A program made the translations under genes and the position numbers. 64,000 nt of DNA from SCRA01 sp035533275 (GTDB taxonomy: Bacteria > Vulcanimicrobiota > Vulcanimicrobiia > Vulcanimicrobiales > SCRA01), in contig DATLUD010000011.1 of the NCBI GenBank assembly GCA_035533275.1, positions 1 to 64,000 of the forward strand, given 5' to 3'. Positions 35,366 through 43,406 of the stretch are shown in pieces. A model generated the notes under the pieces. The model was not told where the DNA came from and made no database searches. It saw only the letters and a program-made list of their open reading frames with translations. The stretch's first letter is position 1; the number at the start of each line of letters is the position of its first letter.

Positions 35366-36286
35366 GTGATCGCCCACCGGATCGACGTGCGCTCCATCCC
35401 GACCTGGCTGCGCCACCGTGAGATCTTCGCCGCGTTCGACGCGCTTCGCCCCGGAGAGTCGCTCGAGCTCTCCACCGATCACGAGCCGCGTCCGCTGCGT
35501 TACGAGTTCGACCATCAACGCGAGGGACGCTTCGTCTGGAGCGCCCAGCAGCTGGCTGACGACGACTGGTCGGTGACCATCCGCCGTCTGAAGTCGCAGG
35601 GTCGAGACGGCAGCCTCGCGGACTTCTTCGCGCGGTGCGCCGCGTTCGAAGGGGCGCATCCCCGCACCTTGGCCGCCTTCACGGCGCACGCCGTCGAGCG
35701 CACGGTGACGCGGCGCGAGTCGGTGAACGAGCAGGGAGCGCTCTGGCCCTACCTGGGCGTCGTGCGTGAGGGGACGCTTGGCATGATCGCCGGCTCTGCC
35801 AACGGGCGCGAGCGGCTGCTCTTCGAGTACCTGCCCTTCGAGACGTTCGGAGAGATCGCCGTCGTCGACGGCGGAGCGGCCCTTGGACGCGTCGCGCCCC
35901 CGTTCGGGCGAGCGCGGATCGTGGCGATCCCGCGTGCGGCGGTCCTCAAGCAGATGGAGGACGACGCGGCGTTCGCGCGCCGCATGACCCTGCTCTGCGC
36001 TCACCGCGGACGGGCGTTGGCCGAGCGTCTGGAGCTGCTGGCCGGACGCTCCACGATCGAGCGCATGGCGCGCGCGCTCTTGCCGTATGCTTCGCCGGAG
36101 CAGGGGATCTCGCCGGCGCTCGCGCCCGCCACGCGCATGAGCCAGAGCCAGTTGGCGGTCGCCGCCGGAACGGTGCGCGAAGTGGCGGCGCGCGCGCTCT
36201 TCGAGCTCGAGAGCGCGGGGGCGATCGAATTGGAGGGCGGGCGCATCGCCCGCATCGATCGGGCCAAGCTCGCCGTGTACCTGTGA
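35366..36286 (+). CDS. DUF2249-Crp/Fnr fusion regulator
   Basis: Unusual transcription factor of 306 residues. Residues 4-76 form a DUF2249 domain (IDVRSIPTWLRHREIFAAFD, DHEPRPLRYEFDH) closely similar to the stand-alone DUF2249 protein at 33423. Residues 85-205 fit a cNMP-binding-like beta-roll (LWPYLGVVREGTLGMIAG, FETFGEIAVV), and residues 225-300 a Crp-type winged helix (MSQSQLAVAAGTVREVAARAL, then a wing). The fused domain suggests direct sensing of a redox or nitrogen-oxide signal, or docking of the stand-alone DUF2249 proteins. The GTG start is supported by GGAGGAA about 10 bases upstream. The stop overlaps the next gene by 4 bases. No Fnr cysteines are seen. Confidence 0.82.
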   Translation: MIAHRIDVRSIPTWLRHREIFAAFDALRPGESLELSTDHEPRPLRYEFDHQREGRFVWSAQQLADDDWSVTIRRLKSQGRDGSLADFFARCAAFEGAHPRTLAAFTAHAVERTVTRRESVNEQGALWPYLGVVREGTLGMIAGSANGRERLLFEYLPFETFGEIAVVDGGAALGRVAPPFGRARIVAIPRAAVLKQMEDDAAFARRMTLLCAHRGRALAERLELLAGRSTIERMARALLPYASPEQGISPALAPATRMSQSQLAVAAGTVREVAARALFELESAGAIELEGGRIARIDRAKLAVYL

Positions 36287-37428
36287 GCGCGAAGGCGTCC
36301 ACCGTCCCGGCGCCTCCGTTGCCGCTGGCGTTCTTCGGCGCGGGCATGCTGGGAATCGGGGGCGCCGCGCTGGCTTTGACCTGCGGCGCGCTCGGCGGGC
36401 TGGCGCTCTTCCACCTGGCCGCGGTGGGTGGCTTCGCGATGATCGCGTTCGGCGCGCTCTATCAGTTCGTGCCCGTCGTGAGCATGCGTCCGCTGCGGGC
36501 GCTCCGTCTTGGCTACGTGCATCTCGCGCTGGCGCTGGCGGGCACGGCGTGCATCGTCGGCGGCTTTCGGAGCGGAGCGTTCTCCGCGGTCCAGCTGGGC
36601 GGGGCGCTGCACTTGGCGGGGGCGCTGATCGAGGGTGGCGTGCTCGCCGCCACGCTGCGCGGAGGGACGCCCGTCGTCACGGCGCGGGGTGCCGCGCTGG
36701 CGCTGGCAGGGTTCGTGGCGGCGGCGGGGCTGGGCATCGCCACGGCGGAGGCGGTGGTGCGCGGGCGCGGCGCAAGCGCCTTGGCCGCCGCACACGGAGC
36801 CATCGCGCTGGGAGGGTTCTTCGGGGCGCTGATCGTGGCGGTGACCTTTCGCCTGCTGCGCATGTTCGAGCGCTATAGCCTGGAGGTGCGCGGCCCCTCG
36901 CGTGCCCTCGCGGTGGCCGGCGGGTCGGTGGTGACGGCGGTATGGCCGCGCGTGGGCGCGGCGCTCCTTGGCGTGGCCGGTGCGCTCTTTCTCGCGGACC
37001 TGGCCACCGTGGCGCGTCACCGCAACCCGGCGTATCAACGCGAGACGTTCGCCTACGCGACCGTCTCAGGCATCGCGGGTCTGGCCGCGGCGATCCTCGC
37101 GGTCGCCGGAGAGATGGAGCGGGCGGCCGTCGTCGCCCTCTGGCTCTTCGTGGGGACGGCGGTCGTGGGCTATCTCCAGCGGATCGTACCGTTCATCTGG
37201 TGGATTCGGCGCTCGCGGCGCGAGGGGGCGCAGCGCATCCCCACGCTGGGCGAGATGAACGAGACGCGCCTGGGAACAGCCGCGCTGTGGGCATGGGCGG
37301 CGGGCGGCGTGGCCTGCGCGGTGGACCCGCTCTCGCGGGTCGCCGGCGGCCTGGCCTTGACGTCGTGGCTCCTGCTGGCGGCTCAACTGGCGCGCCCGTT
37401 CGTGCTGCCGGCCAAGTCTCTGCCGTGA
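36283..37428 (+). CDS. polytopic membrane protein, paralogue of the gene at 33901
   Basis: Integral membrane protein of 381 residues with about eleven helices. It shows the same double pattern as its paralogue: LFHLAAVGGFAMIAFGALYQ then FVPV, and AAHGAIALGGFFGALIVAVT then FRLLRMF. In heme-copper oxidase-like subunits such His-bearing helices followed by a Pro loop mark heme ligands, so heme binding is plausible. The GTG start overlaps the regulator stop (GTGA). A cytoplasmic loop RRSRREGAQRIPTLGEMNE ends the long second half and matches PDASLPPLGEAVPMR in the paralogue. It closes the DUF2249 operon; DUF488 follows on the other strand. Confidence 0.7.
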   Translation: MSAKASTVPAPPLPLAFFGAGMLGIGGAALALTCGALGGLALFHLAAVGGFAMIAFGALYQFVPVVSMRPLRALRLGYVHLALALAGTACIVGGFRSGAFSAVQLGGALHLAGALIEGGVLAATLRGGTPVVTARGAALALAGFVAAAGLGIATAEAVVRGRGASALAAAHGAIALGGFFGALIVAVTFRLLRMFERYSLEVRGPSRALAVAGGSVVTAVWPRVGAALLGVAGALFLADLATVARHRNPAYQRETFAYATVSGIAGLAAAILAVAGEMERAAVVALWLFVGTAVVGYLQRIVPFIWWIRRSRREGAQRIPTLGEMNETRLGTAALWAWAAGGVACAVDPLSRVAGGLALTSWLLLAAQLARPFVLPAKSLP

Positions 37429-37432
37429 GCGC

Positions 37433-37816
37433 CTACTTGCCGCGCTTGGCTTCCAGATCCTCGAGCGCGTTGCGCAAGACCACGGCCTGGTTGTGCAAGC
37501 GGTCCTTCGCGCCGTACACCAGCGTGACGATCCAATTGCCGCGTGCGGCCTCGATCAGCGTGCACATGCGCTGGTATCGCTCCGGCGCGGAGAGCTCGCG
37601 GCGGTAGCGCTCGCAGAAGCCTTGCCAACGCTCGGGGTCGTGGCCGAACCAGGTCCGCAGCGTACCGCTCGGGGCTAGCTCTCGCTCCCAGAGGTCGAGA
37701 CGCAACGCCTCTTTCGTCATGCCGCGCGGCCAGACACGGTCTACCAGGACGCGAAAGCCGTCGCTCGGTGTGGGCTCCTCATAGGCTCGCTTGATCACGA
37801 AGCGCACCAGCGCCAC
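37433..37816 (-). CDS. DUF488 family protein
   Basis: DUF488 domain of about 127 residues: FVIKRAYEEPTPSDGFRVLVDRVWPRGMTKEALRLD, then LAPSGTLRTWFGHDPERWQGF and RYRRELSAPERYQ. The family is widespread, often annotated as uncharacterised or as a possible nucleic-acid or nucleotide enzyme, with no firm activity. GTG 37816 is chosen because it starts close to the conserved core; ATG 37861 is an alternative that adds an Arg-rich leader. It faces the membrane-protein gene and is divergent from xthA with a 69-base gap. Confidence 0.78.
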   Translation of the reverse strand: MALVRFVIKRAYEEPTPSDGFRVLVDRVWPRGMTKEALRLDLWERELAPSGTLRTWFGHDPERWQGFCERYRRELSAPERYQRMCTLIEAARGNWIVTLVYGAKDRLHNQAVVLRNALEDLEAKRGK

Positions 37817-37885
37817 TTCGCGAGCCCACCGGCGGAGTCCCCGGCGGGGAAGGGTGCGCATGGCCCCGTCGCCGTATCGATAGCG

Positions 37886-38656
37886 GTGCCGCTGACCGTC
37901 GTCACCTGGAACGTCAACGGGCTCCGCGCGCGGATGGCGCTGGTGGAGCGCTTGCTGAACGGGCGAGCGCCCGATGTCTTATGCCTGCAGGAGACCAAGG
38001 TTCCCACGGGACTCTTCCCGTTCGGCGACTTCGCGATGCTGGGCTATCCGCACGTCGTGGCGGTGGGCGAGGCGGGCTACGCCGGCGTGGCCATCGCCGC
38101 ACGCGAGCCCTTGTCGGATGTGGTCAAGGGGCTTCCGGGGGACGAGCATGGGCGCCTGGCGGGGGCACGCTTACCCGGCGGGGAGCGGATCTTCAGCCTC
38201 TACGCCCCCAACGGCGGGAGCCTCGGGTCGCCGGAGTACGCGTACAAGCTGGAGTGGTTCACCGTTCTGCGCCGTTGGCTCGACGCGCGCGAGGACGCGC
38301 GGCATCCGTTGCTGCTGTGCGGCGACCTCAACGTGGCGCCGGCCGACCGCGACGTCTGGTCGGGGGCGCAGACCGGCGAGACGACGCACACCAGTGCCGC
38401 CATCCGGCGAGCTTACGCGGATCTCCTCGACTTCGGTCTGTGCGATGCGCATCGCGTGCTGCACGGCGAGGCGGTGGAGTACACGTATTGGGACTATCGC
38501 GGCGGCGCGTTGCGCAAGAACCAGGGCTGGCGCATCGACTTGGCGCTGTGCACGGAGCCGCTGCGCCGCCGCCTGGAGTCGTGCGCCGTCGATCGCGAGG
38601 CCCGGGCCTGGCGGCAGAGCAGCGATCACGCGCCGCTGATGGTGCGCTTCCGGTGA
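37886..38656 (+). CDS. xthA: exodeoxyribonuclease III
   Basis: Metal-dependent AP endonuclease and 3'-5' exonuclease of the endonuclease/exonuclease/phosphatase fold, 256 residues, for base-excision repair. Motifs are TWNVNGLRARM, LQETKV with the metal-binding Glu, SLYAPNGG, CGDLNVAPADRDVW and the C-terminal SSDHAPLMV with catalytic Asp-His. The start is a GTG (37886) with no clear Shine-Dalgarno. A small basic reading frame (GTG 38653 to 38805) overlaps its stop but is probably not a gene. Confidence 0.93.
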   Translation: MPLTVVTWNVNGLRARMALVERLLNGRAPDVLCLQETKVPTGLFPFGDFAMLGYPHVVAVGEAGYAGVAIAAREPLSDVVKGLPGDEHGRLAGARLPGGERIFSLYAPNGGSLGSPEYAYKLEWFTVLRRWLDAREDARHPLLLCGDLNVAPADRDVWSGAQTGETTHTSAAIRRAYADLLDFGLCDAHRVLHGEAVEYTYWDYRGGALRKNQGWRIDLALCTEPLRRRLESCAVDREARAWRQSSDHAPLMVRFR

Positions 38657-38830
38657 AGGCGGAACGATGCCGCCCCTTGTGGCACGCGTCGGCGTCTCGT
38701 GCCTGGGTGGGACGGATGGTACGTGTTCGCAGTGCCACGCGTTGGCGCGCGAGATGGGCGCTCAAGCGCGACGCCGTCGACGGCGCGGCGCTGGTCGTGC
38801 CGTGAGACGAACGCACAGGAGAGGACCACC

Positions 38831-40549
38831 ATGCTCGAGCGCCACCTGACGCGCTACGGCGACCCCGGCTTCGCGCGCTTCTTGCGGCGCGCCTTCGCCC
38901 GCAATCTGGGTATGCACGGCGGCGACTGGGAGCGTCCCGTGGTTGGCGTGCTCAACACGTATAGCGAGGTCAACCGTTGCCACGCGCACTTTCCGCGCCT
39001 GGTGGAGGCGATCAAGCGGGGCGTCCTGATGGCCGGGGGCGTGCCGCTCGAGTTCCCGACGATCTCGCTCGGTGAGCCGTTTCTCGATCCCACGGCGATG
39101 CTCTTTCGCAACCTCGCCTCGATGGATGCCGAGGAGATGATCGCGGCACAGCCGCTCGATGCGGTGGTGCTGGTGGGCGGCTGCGACAAGACGCTGCCGG
39201 CGCTGGTGATGGGGGCCGCCAGCGCCGACGTGCCCGCGCTGGTGGTGGCGGCGGGGCCCATGCTGGCGGGCGAGCATCGCGGGCGGAGGCTGGGCGCCTG
39301 CACCGACTGCCGGCGCACGTGGGCCGAGTATCGGGCCCAGCGCATCGACGACGTGGAGCTGGAGGCGATCAACGCTTCGCTCGCGTCCACCGACGGAACG
39401 TGCATGGTGATGGGCACCGCGAGCACGATGGCGCTGACCATCGAGGCGTTGGGGCTGATGCTGCCTGGGGGCGCGGCGATCCCGGCGGTTGATCAGCGGC
39501 GCCTGGCGCACGCGGAAGAGAGCGGAAAGGCCGCCGTGGCCTTGGCGCGCGGCGGGCCGCGCCCCTCGCGGGTGCTCACACCGAGGGCCTATCGCAACGC
39601 GCTGCGCGTGCTGGCGGCGGTGGGCGGCTCCACCAACGCGATCGTCCACCTCACGGCGATGGCCGGGCGATCGGGCATTCGCATCGGGCTCGACGATTTC
39701 GCGCGCGTGAGCCGCGAGACGCCGCTCCTGGTGGACTGCAAGCCCATCGGCCGCTTCCACCTTGAGGATCTCTTCCATGCCGGCGGCCTGCCGCAGCTGA
39801 TGCGGCGGTTGGCGCCTCTCTTGGAGCTGGACGCGCCGACGGTGAGCGGAAAGACGCACGCCGAGAACCTCGCGGAGACGGCGGAGCCGCAGTTCGACGA
39901 CCCGGCATACGCCAAGGTCCTGCGCACGCTCGAGGCGCCGTTGCGTGCCGACGGCGGGATCGCCGTGCTGCGCGGCAGCCTTGCCCCCGACGGCGCGGTG
40001 ATGAAGACGCACGCGGCGACGACCGAGCTGCTGACCCACCGCGGCCCGGCCTTCGTCTTCGAGGACCAGGAGGCCATGGAGCGCGCCGTGGCCGACGAAG
40101 GACTCGAGGTAACGCCCGATCATGTGCTGGTGCTCAAGCGTGTCGGGCCGATCGGCGGCCCGGGGATGCCGGAGGCCGGCATGCTGCCGTTGCCGGCGCG
40201 TCTGCTGCGTGCGGGGGTTCGCGACATGGTGCGCATCTCCGACGGGCGGATGAGCGGCACCGCCTACGGCACCGTGGTGCTTCACGTCGCGCCGGAGTGC
40301 GCGTTGGGCGGGCCGCTGGCGCTGGTGGAGAGCGGCGACACGATCGTCCTCGACGCGGCGGCCGGGCGCCTGGACCTGGAGGTGGAGCGGCGCGAGCTGG
40401 AGCGGCGGCGGGCGCGTGCGGAACCGGCGCCGGCTCCGCCGCGCGGCTACCGGCGGCTCTATCACGAGCACGTGCTGCAAGCGCCCGAGGGCGTAGACTT
40501 CGCCTTCCTACGGCCGCCGCTGACGCGCGACCTCTGGGAGCAAGGGTAG
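38831..40549 (+). CDS. IlvD/Edd-family sugar-acid dehydratase
   Basis: Dehydratase of 572 residues in the dihydroxyacid/sugar-acid dehydratase family. It has three putative [2Fe-2S] cysteines, Cys50 (EVNRC), Cys118 (GGCDKTLPA) and Cys191 (GTCMVMGTASTM); their spacing (68 and 73) is that of L-arabinonate dehydratase. MGTASTM rather than MYTANTM favours a pentonate (arabonate/xylonate) dehydratase over DHAD for branched-chain amino acids. Lys120 and DGRMSGTAYGTVVLH fit the metal site. AGGAGAGG precedes the ATG. The neighbouring acsA operon does not indicate a sugar pathway, so the substrate is unproven. A 20-base inverted repeat follows immediately. Confidence 0.9.
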   Translation: MLERHLTRYGDPGFARFLRRAFARNLGMHGGDWERPVVGVLNTYSEVNRCHAHFPRLVEAIKRGVLMAGGVPLEFPTISLGEPFLDPTAMLFRNLASMDAEEMIAAQPLDAVVLVGGCDKTLPALVMGAASADVPALVVAAGPMLAGEHRGRRLGACTDCRRTWAEYRAQRIDDVELEAINASLASTDGTCMVMGTASTMALTIEALGLMLPGGAAIPAVDQRRLAHAEESGKAAVALARGGPRPSRVLTPRAYRNALRVLAAVGGSTNAIVHLTAMAGRSGIRIGLDDFARVSRETPLLVDCKPIGRFHLEDLFHAGGLPQLMRRLAPLLELDAPTVSGKTHAENLAETAEPQFDDPAYAKVLRTLEAPLRADGGIAVLRGSLAPDGAVMKTHAATTELLTHRGPAFVFEDQEAMERAVADEGLEVTPDHVLVLKRVGPIGGPGMPEAGMLPLPARLLRAGVRDMVRISDGRMSGTAYGTVVLHVAPECALGGPLALVESGDTIVLDAAAGRLDLEVERRELERRRARAEPAPAPPRGYRRLYHEHVLQAPEGVDFAFLRPPLTRDLWEQG

Positions 40550-40554
40550 CGCAT

Positions 40555-40680
40555 CGCCCAGGTCATCCGCCCGCTCCCGTTCTCACGCGGCTCCCGGTCT
40601 CTTCCTCGCGCCTTCCCACCCCGCGCCTTGAATGATGGGGTGATGCGCGCGAACGATCGGGCGGGCGGATGACCTGGGCG
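40555..40680. repeat. perfect 20-base inverted repeat spanning the acsA start
   Basis: Bases 40555-40574 are the exact reverse complement of 40661-40680. The right arm includes the ATG of acsA (40669-40671), and the left arm begins 5 bases after the dehydratase stop. The 86-base interior has no gene. It may be a MITE-like unit or an RNA switch: the pairing would bury the acsA start codon in a long stem. No Shine-Dalgarno is visible before the ATG. Confidence 0.7.
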
Positions 40681-42432
40681 CCCATCCGCAAGCGTCCCGA
40701 GACGTGGGCGGTCCCGCCGAACATGGCCAATTACGAGGCCACGTGCGCGGCGTTCTCGTGGGATGCGGCACGCCGAGAGCTGCTCGGAGCACCTCGCCCG
40801 GCCGGCTTCAACATCGCGGATCTGGCCGTGGACCGTCACGCCGAGGGAGCGCTGTCCGCGCGCGTGGCCGTGCGCTGGCTGGGCAGAGACGGCCGGACGG
40901 TCGATCTCAGCTTTCGTGATCTGCGCGACCTGACGAACCGCTTCGCCAACGCCCTGCGCGCTCTGGGTGTGGCGCGGGCCGATCGCGTCTTCGCGCTGAC
41001 CGGACGCATCCCGGCACTCTACGTCGCCGCGCTGGGAACGCTCAAGAGGGCCGGCGTCTTCTGTCCGCTCTTCTCGGCATTCGGCCCCGAGCCGCTTGCG
41101 CAGCGTCTGGGCCGCGGCGATGCCAAAGTGCTGGTGACCACCGAGCGCCTCTACCGCAAGAGCGTGGCCGCGTTGCGATCGCGGCTGCCGCAGCTGCGCC
41201 ACGTGCTGATCGCCGACGTCGACGAAGATCTCGACGAAGGCGTCTGGTCGCTCCCCAAGCTGATGGCCGGAGCGAAGCCGGAGTTCACGGTTCCCCGCAC
41301 CGATCCCGAGGAGATGGCCCTGCTCCATTTCACCAGCGGGACGACGGGGATGCCCAAGGGCGCCATCCACGTGCACGAGGCGGCCGTCACGCACTACGTC
41401 ACCGGCAGATACGCGCTCGATCTCCATCCCGGCGACGTCTACTGGTGCACCGCCGATCCCGGGTGGGTGACGGGAACCTCGTACGGCATCATCGCTCCGC
41501 TGCTGCACGGCGTGACCAGCATCGTGGACGAGGGAGACTTCGACGCGGAGCGCTGGTACGGCATCTTGCAGCGCGAGCGCGTGAGCGTGTGGTACACGGC
41601 TCCAACGGCGATCCGCATGCTGATGCGTTTGCCGGTCGAGCCGCGCACGCAGTACGACCTCACCAGCCTGCGCTTCGTGGCCAGCGTCGGCGAGCCGCTC
41701 AACCCGACGGCCGTGGTCTGGGGGCAGGACGCGCTCGGCCTGCCCATCCACGACAACTGGTGGCAGACGGAGACGGGCGGCATCATGATCGCCAACTATC
41801 GCTCGATGGAGATCCGTCCGGGCTCCATGGGGCGGCCGCTGCCCGGCGTGGGCGCCGCGATCGTGCGCCGCTCGCTCGGCGGGGATGCGGTGGAAGCGGT
41901 GCTCGGCCCCGGGGAAGAGGGCGAGATGGCGCTGAAGCCCGGTTGGCCCTCGATGTTCCGCGGGTACCTCCACGAGCAGGAGCGCTATGAGAAGTGCTTC
42001 GTGGGCGGCTGGTACATGACGGGCGATCTCGCCACGCGAGACGCGGACGGATACTTCACGTTCGTGGGGCGCGCCGACGACATCATCAAGACGGCCGGTC
42101 ACATGGTGGGTCCGTTCGAGGTGGAGAGCGCGCTCATGGAGCACCCGGCCGTGGCGGAGGCGGGCGTCATCGGCAAACCGGATCCGGTGATCGGCGAGAT
42201 CGTGAAGGCGTTCGTGGTGCTCAAGCCGGGCTTCGAGGCCAGTGAGGACCTGCGCCTGGAGCTCATCGGCTACGGTCGAAAGAAGTTGGGTTCCGTCGTG
42301 GCGCCCAAGGAGATCGCGTTCGAGCGGCAGATCCCGCGCACGAGGAGCGGCAAGATCATGCGCCGCTTGCTGAAGGTGCGCGAGCTGGGGCTGCCCGAGG
42401 GCGACACCTCGACGCTGGAGACGCCGGTATGA
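40669..42432 (+). CDS. acsA: acetyl-CoA synthetase (AMP-forming)
   Basis: Adenylate-forming enzyme of 587 residues that makes acetyl-CoA from acetate, ATP and CoA. The length fits the shorter archaeal/Bacillus AcsA-type clade. Motifs are HFTSGTTGMPKGAIH (P-loop), DNWWQTETGGIMI (Trp of the acyl pocket), GDLATRDADGYFTFVGR, DDIIKTAGHMV and the C-terminal PRTRSGKIMRR with the acetylatable Lys. ATG 40669 starts a normal N-terminus (KRPETWAVPPNMANYE). It overlaps the E1-alpha gene by 4 bases, so it belongs to the dehydrogenase operon and both routes feed acetyl-CoA. Confidence 0.92.
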   Translation: MTWAPIRKRPETWAVPPNMANYEATCAAFSWDAARRELLGAPRPAGFNIADLAVDRHAEGALSARVAVRWLGRDGRTVDLSFRDLRDLTNRFANALRALGVARADRVFALTGRIPALYVAALGTLKRAGVFCPLFSAFGPEPLAQRLGRGDAKVLVTTERLYRKSVAALRSRLPQLRHVLIADVDEDLDEGVWSLPKLMAGAKPEFTVPRTDPEEMALLHFTSGTTGMPKGAIHVHEAAVTHYVTGRYALDLHPGDVYWCTADPGWVTGTSYGIIAPLLHGVTSIVDEGDFDAERWYGILQRERVSVWYTAPTAIRMLMRLPVEPRTQYDLTSLRFVASVGEPLNPTAVVWGQDALGLPIHDNWWQTETGGIMIANYRSMEIRPGSMGRPLPGVGAAIVRRSLGGDAVEAVLGPGEEGEMALKPGWPSMFRGYLHEQERYEKCFVGGWYMTGDLATRDADGYFTFVGRADDIIKTAGHMVGPFEVESALMEHPAVAEAGVIGKPDPVIGEIVKAFVVLKPGFEASEDLRLELIGYGRKKLGSVVAPKEIAFERQIPRTRSGKIMRRLLKVRELGLPEGDTSTLETPV

Positions 42433-43406
42433 GTGCCCGGGGCGAGCACGGGTTGCGCCTCTTGCATCAGATGCTGCTGATTCGGCGCTTCGAGGAGAAG
42501 TGCGCCGAGCTCTACAGCGGCGAGAAGATTCGCGGCTTCCTCCACCTCTACATCGGGGAGGAAGCCACCGGCGTTGGCGTCGTCGAGAACCTTGCGCCGG
42601 ACGATGCGATCGTCTCCACGTACCGCGAGCACGGACATGCCTTGGCGCGCGGCATCTCCCCCGGCGCGATCATGGCGGAGCTCTACGGCAAGCAGGAAGG
42701 CTGCAGCCGAGGGCGCGGCGGATCGATGCATCTCTTCGACGCCGCCACGCGCTTCTACGGGGGCAACGCGATCGTCGGCGGCGGGATGCCGATTGCCGTG
42801 GGTTTGGCGCTCGCCGACAGGCTGCGCGGCCAAAAGAGGGTGACGTGCTGCTTCTTCGGCGACGGCGCCGTCGCCGAGGGGGAGTTCCACGAGTCGATGA
42901 ACTTGGCCGCGCTCTGGCGGCTTCCCGTCCTCTTCGTCTGCGAGAACAACCTCTACGCGATGGGGACGCGGATCGACTTCACGCATGCGCTCACCGACCT
43001 GCGCGCGAAGGCGGCGAGCTACGCGATGCCGGCGGCCAGCGTGGACGGCATGGACGTGGAGGCGGTCGAGGCGGCCGCCAAGAGCGCTGCCGACGCGGTC
43101 CGCTCGGGTCAGGGGCCGTACTTCCTGGAGTGTCGCACGTACCGCTTCCGGGCGCACTCGATGTACGATCCGGAGCTCTACCGGAGCAAGGCGGAAGTCG
43201 AGGAGTGGAAGCGGCGCGATCCGATTCCGATGCTGACCGCACGTCTGAAGGAGCGCGGCGAGGCCGACGCTGACGCTCTTGCCAACGTGGAGCGCGAGGT
43301 GGGCGGAGCGGTCGATCGTGCGGTCGCGTTCGCCGAGGCGGGGACCTGGGAGCCGGTGGAGGAGCTCATGCGGTTCGTCTACTCCGAGCGGAGCGCCGCC
43401 CCATGA
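42429..43406 (+). CDS. pdhA: 2-oxoacid (pyruvate/acetoin-type) dehydrogenase E1 alpha
   Basis: ThDP-dependent alpha subunit of an alpha2beta2 E1, 325 residues. The ThDP/Mg motif is FFGDGAVAEGEFHESMNLAALW followed by VCENN. RGRGGSMHL and GGNAIVGGGMPIAVGLA are typical of PdhA/AcoA. With the beta subunit, it decarboxylates pyruvate, acetoin or another 2-oxoacid and transfers the product to E2. The short, alpha/beta-split form suggests a Bacillus-like PDH or acetoin dehydrogenase. It is preceded by acsA and followed by E1 beta, each with a 4-base overlap. Substrate is not proven. Confidence 0.93.
   Translation: MSARGEHGLRLLHQMLLIRRFEEKCAELYSGEKIRGFLHLYIGEEATGVGVVENLAPDDAIVSTYREHGHALARGISPGAIMAELYGKQEGCSRGRGGSMHLFDAATRFYGGNAIVGGGMPIAVGLALADRLRGQKRVTCCFFGDGAVAEGEFHESMNLAALWRLPVLFVCENNLYAMGTRIDFTHALTDLRAKAASYAMPAASVDGMDVEAVEAAAKSAADAVRSGQGPYFLECRTYRFRAHSMYDPELYRSKAEVEEWKRRDPIPMLTARLKERGEADADALANVEREVGGAVDRAVAFAEAGTWEPVEELMRFVYSERSAAP

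Noticed and set aside
38653..38849. Two small basic reading frames after xthA (GTG 38653 to 38805, and ATG 38667 to 38849)
   Set aside because: Arg-rich composition as produced by G+C-rich frame shadows, no Shine-Dalgarno for either, no recognisable motif.
38831..40549. Annotation as dihydroxyacid dehydratase (IlvD)
   Set aside because: The TCMVMGTASTM motif and cysteine spacing fit sugar-acid dehydratases better than branched-chain amino acid synthesis.
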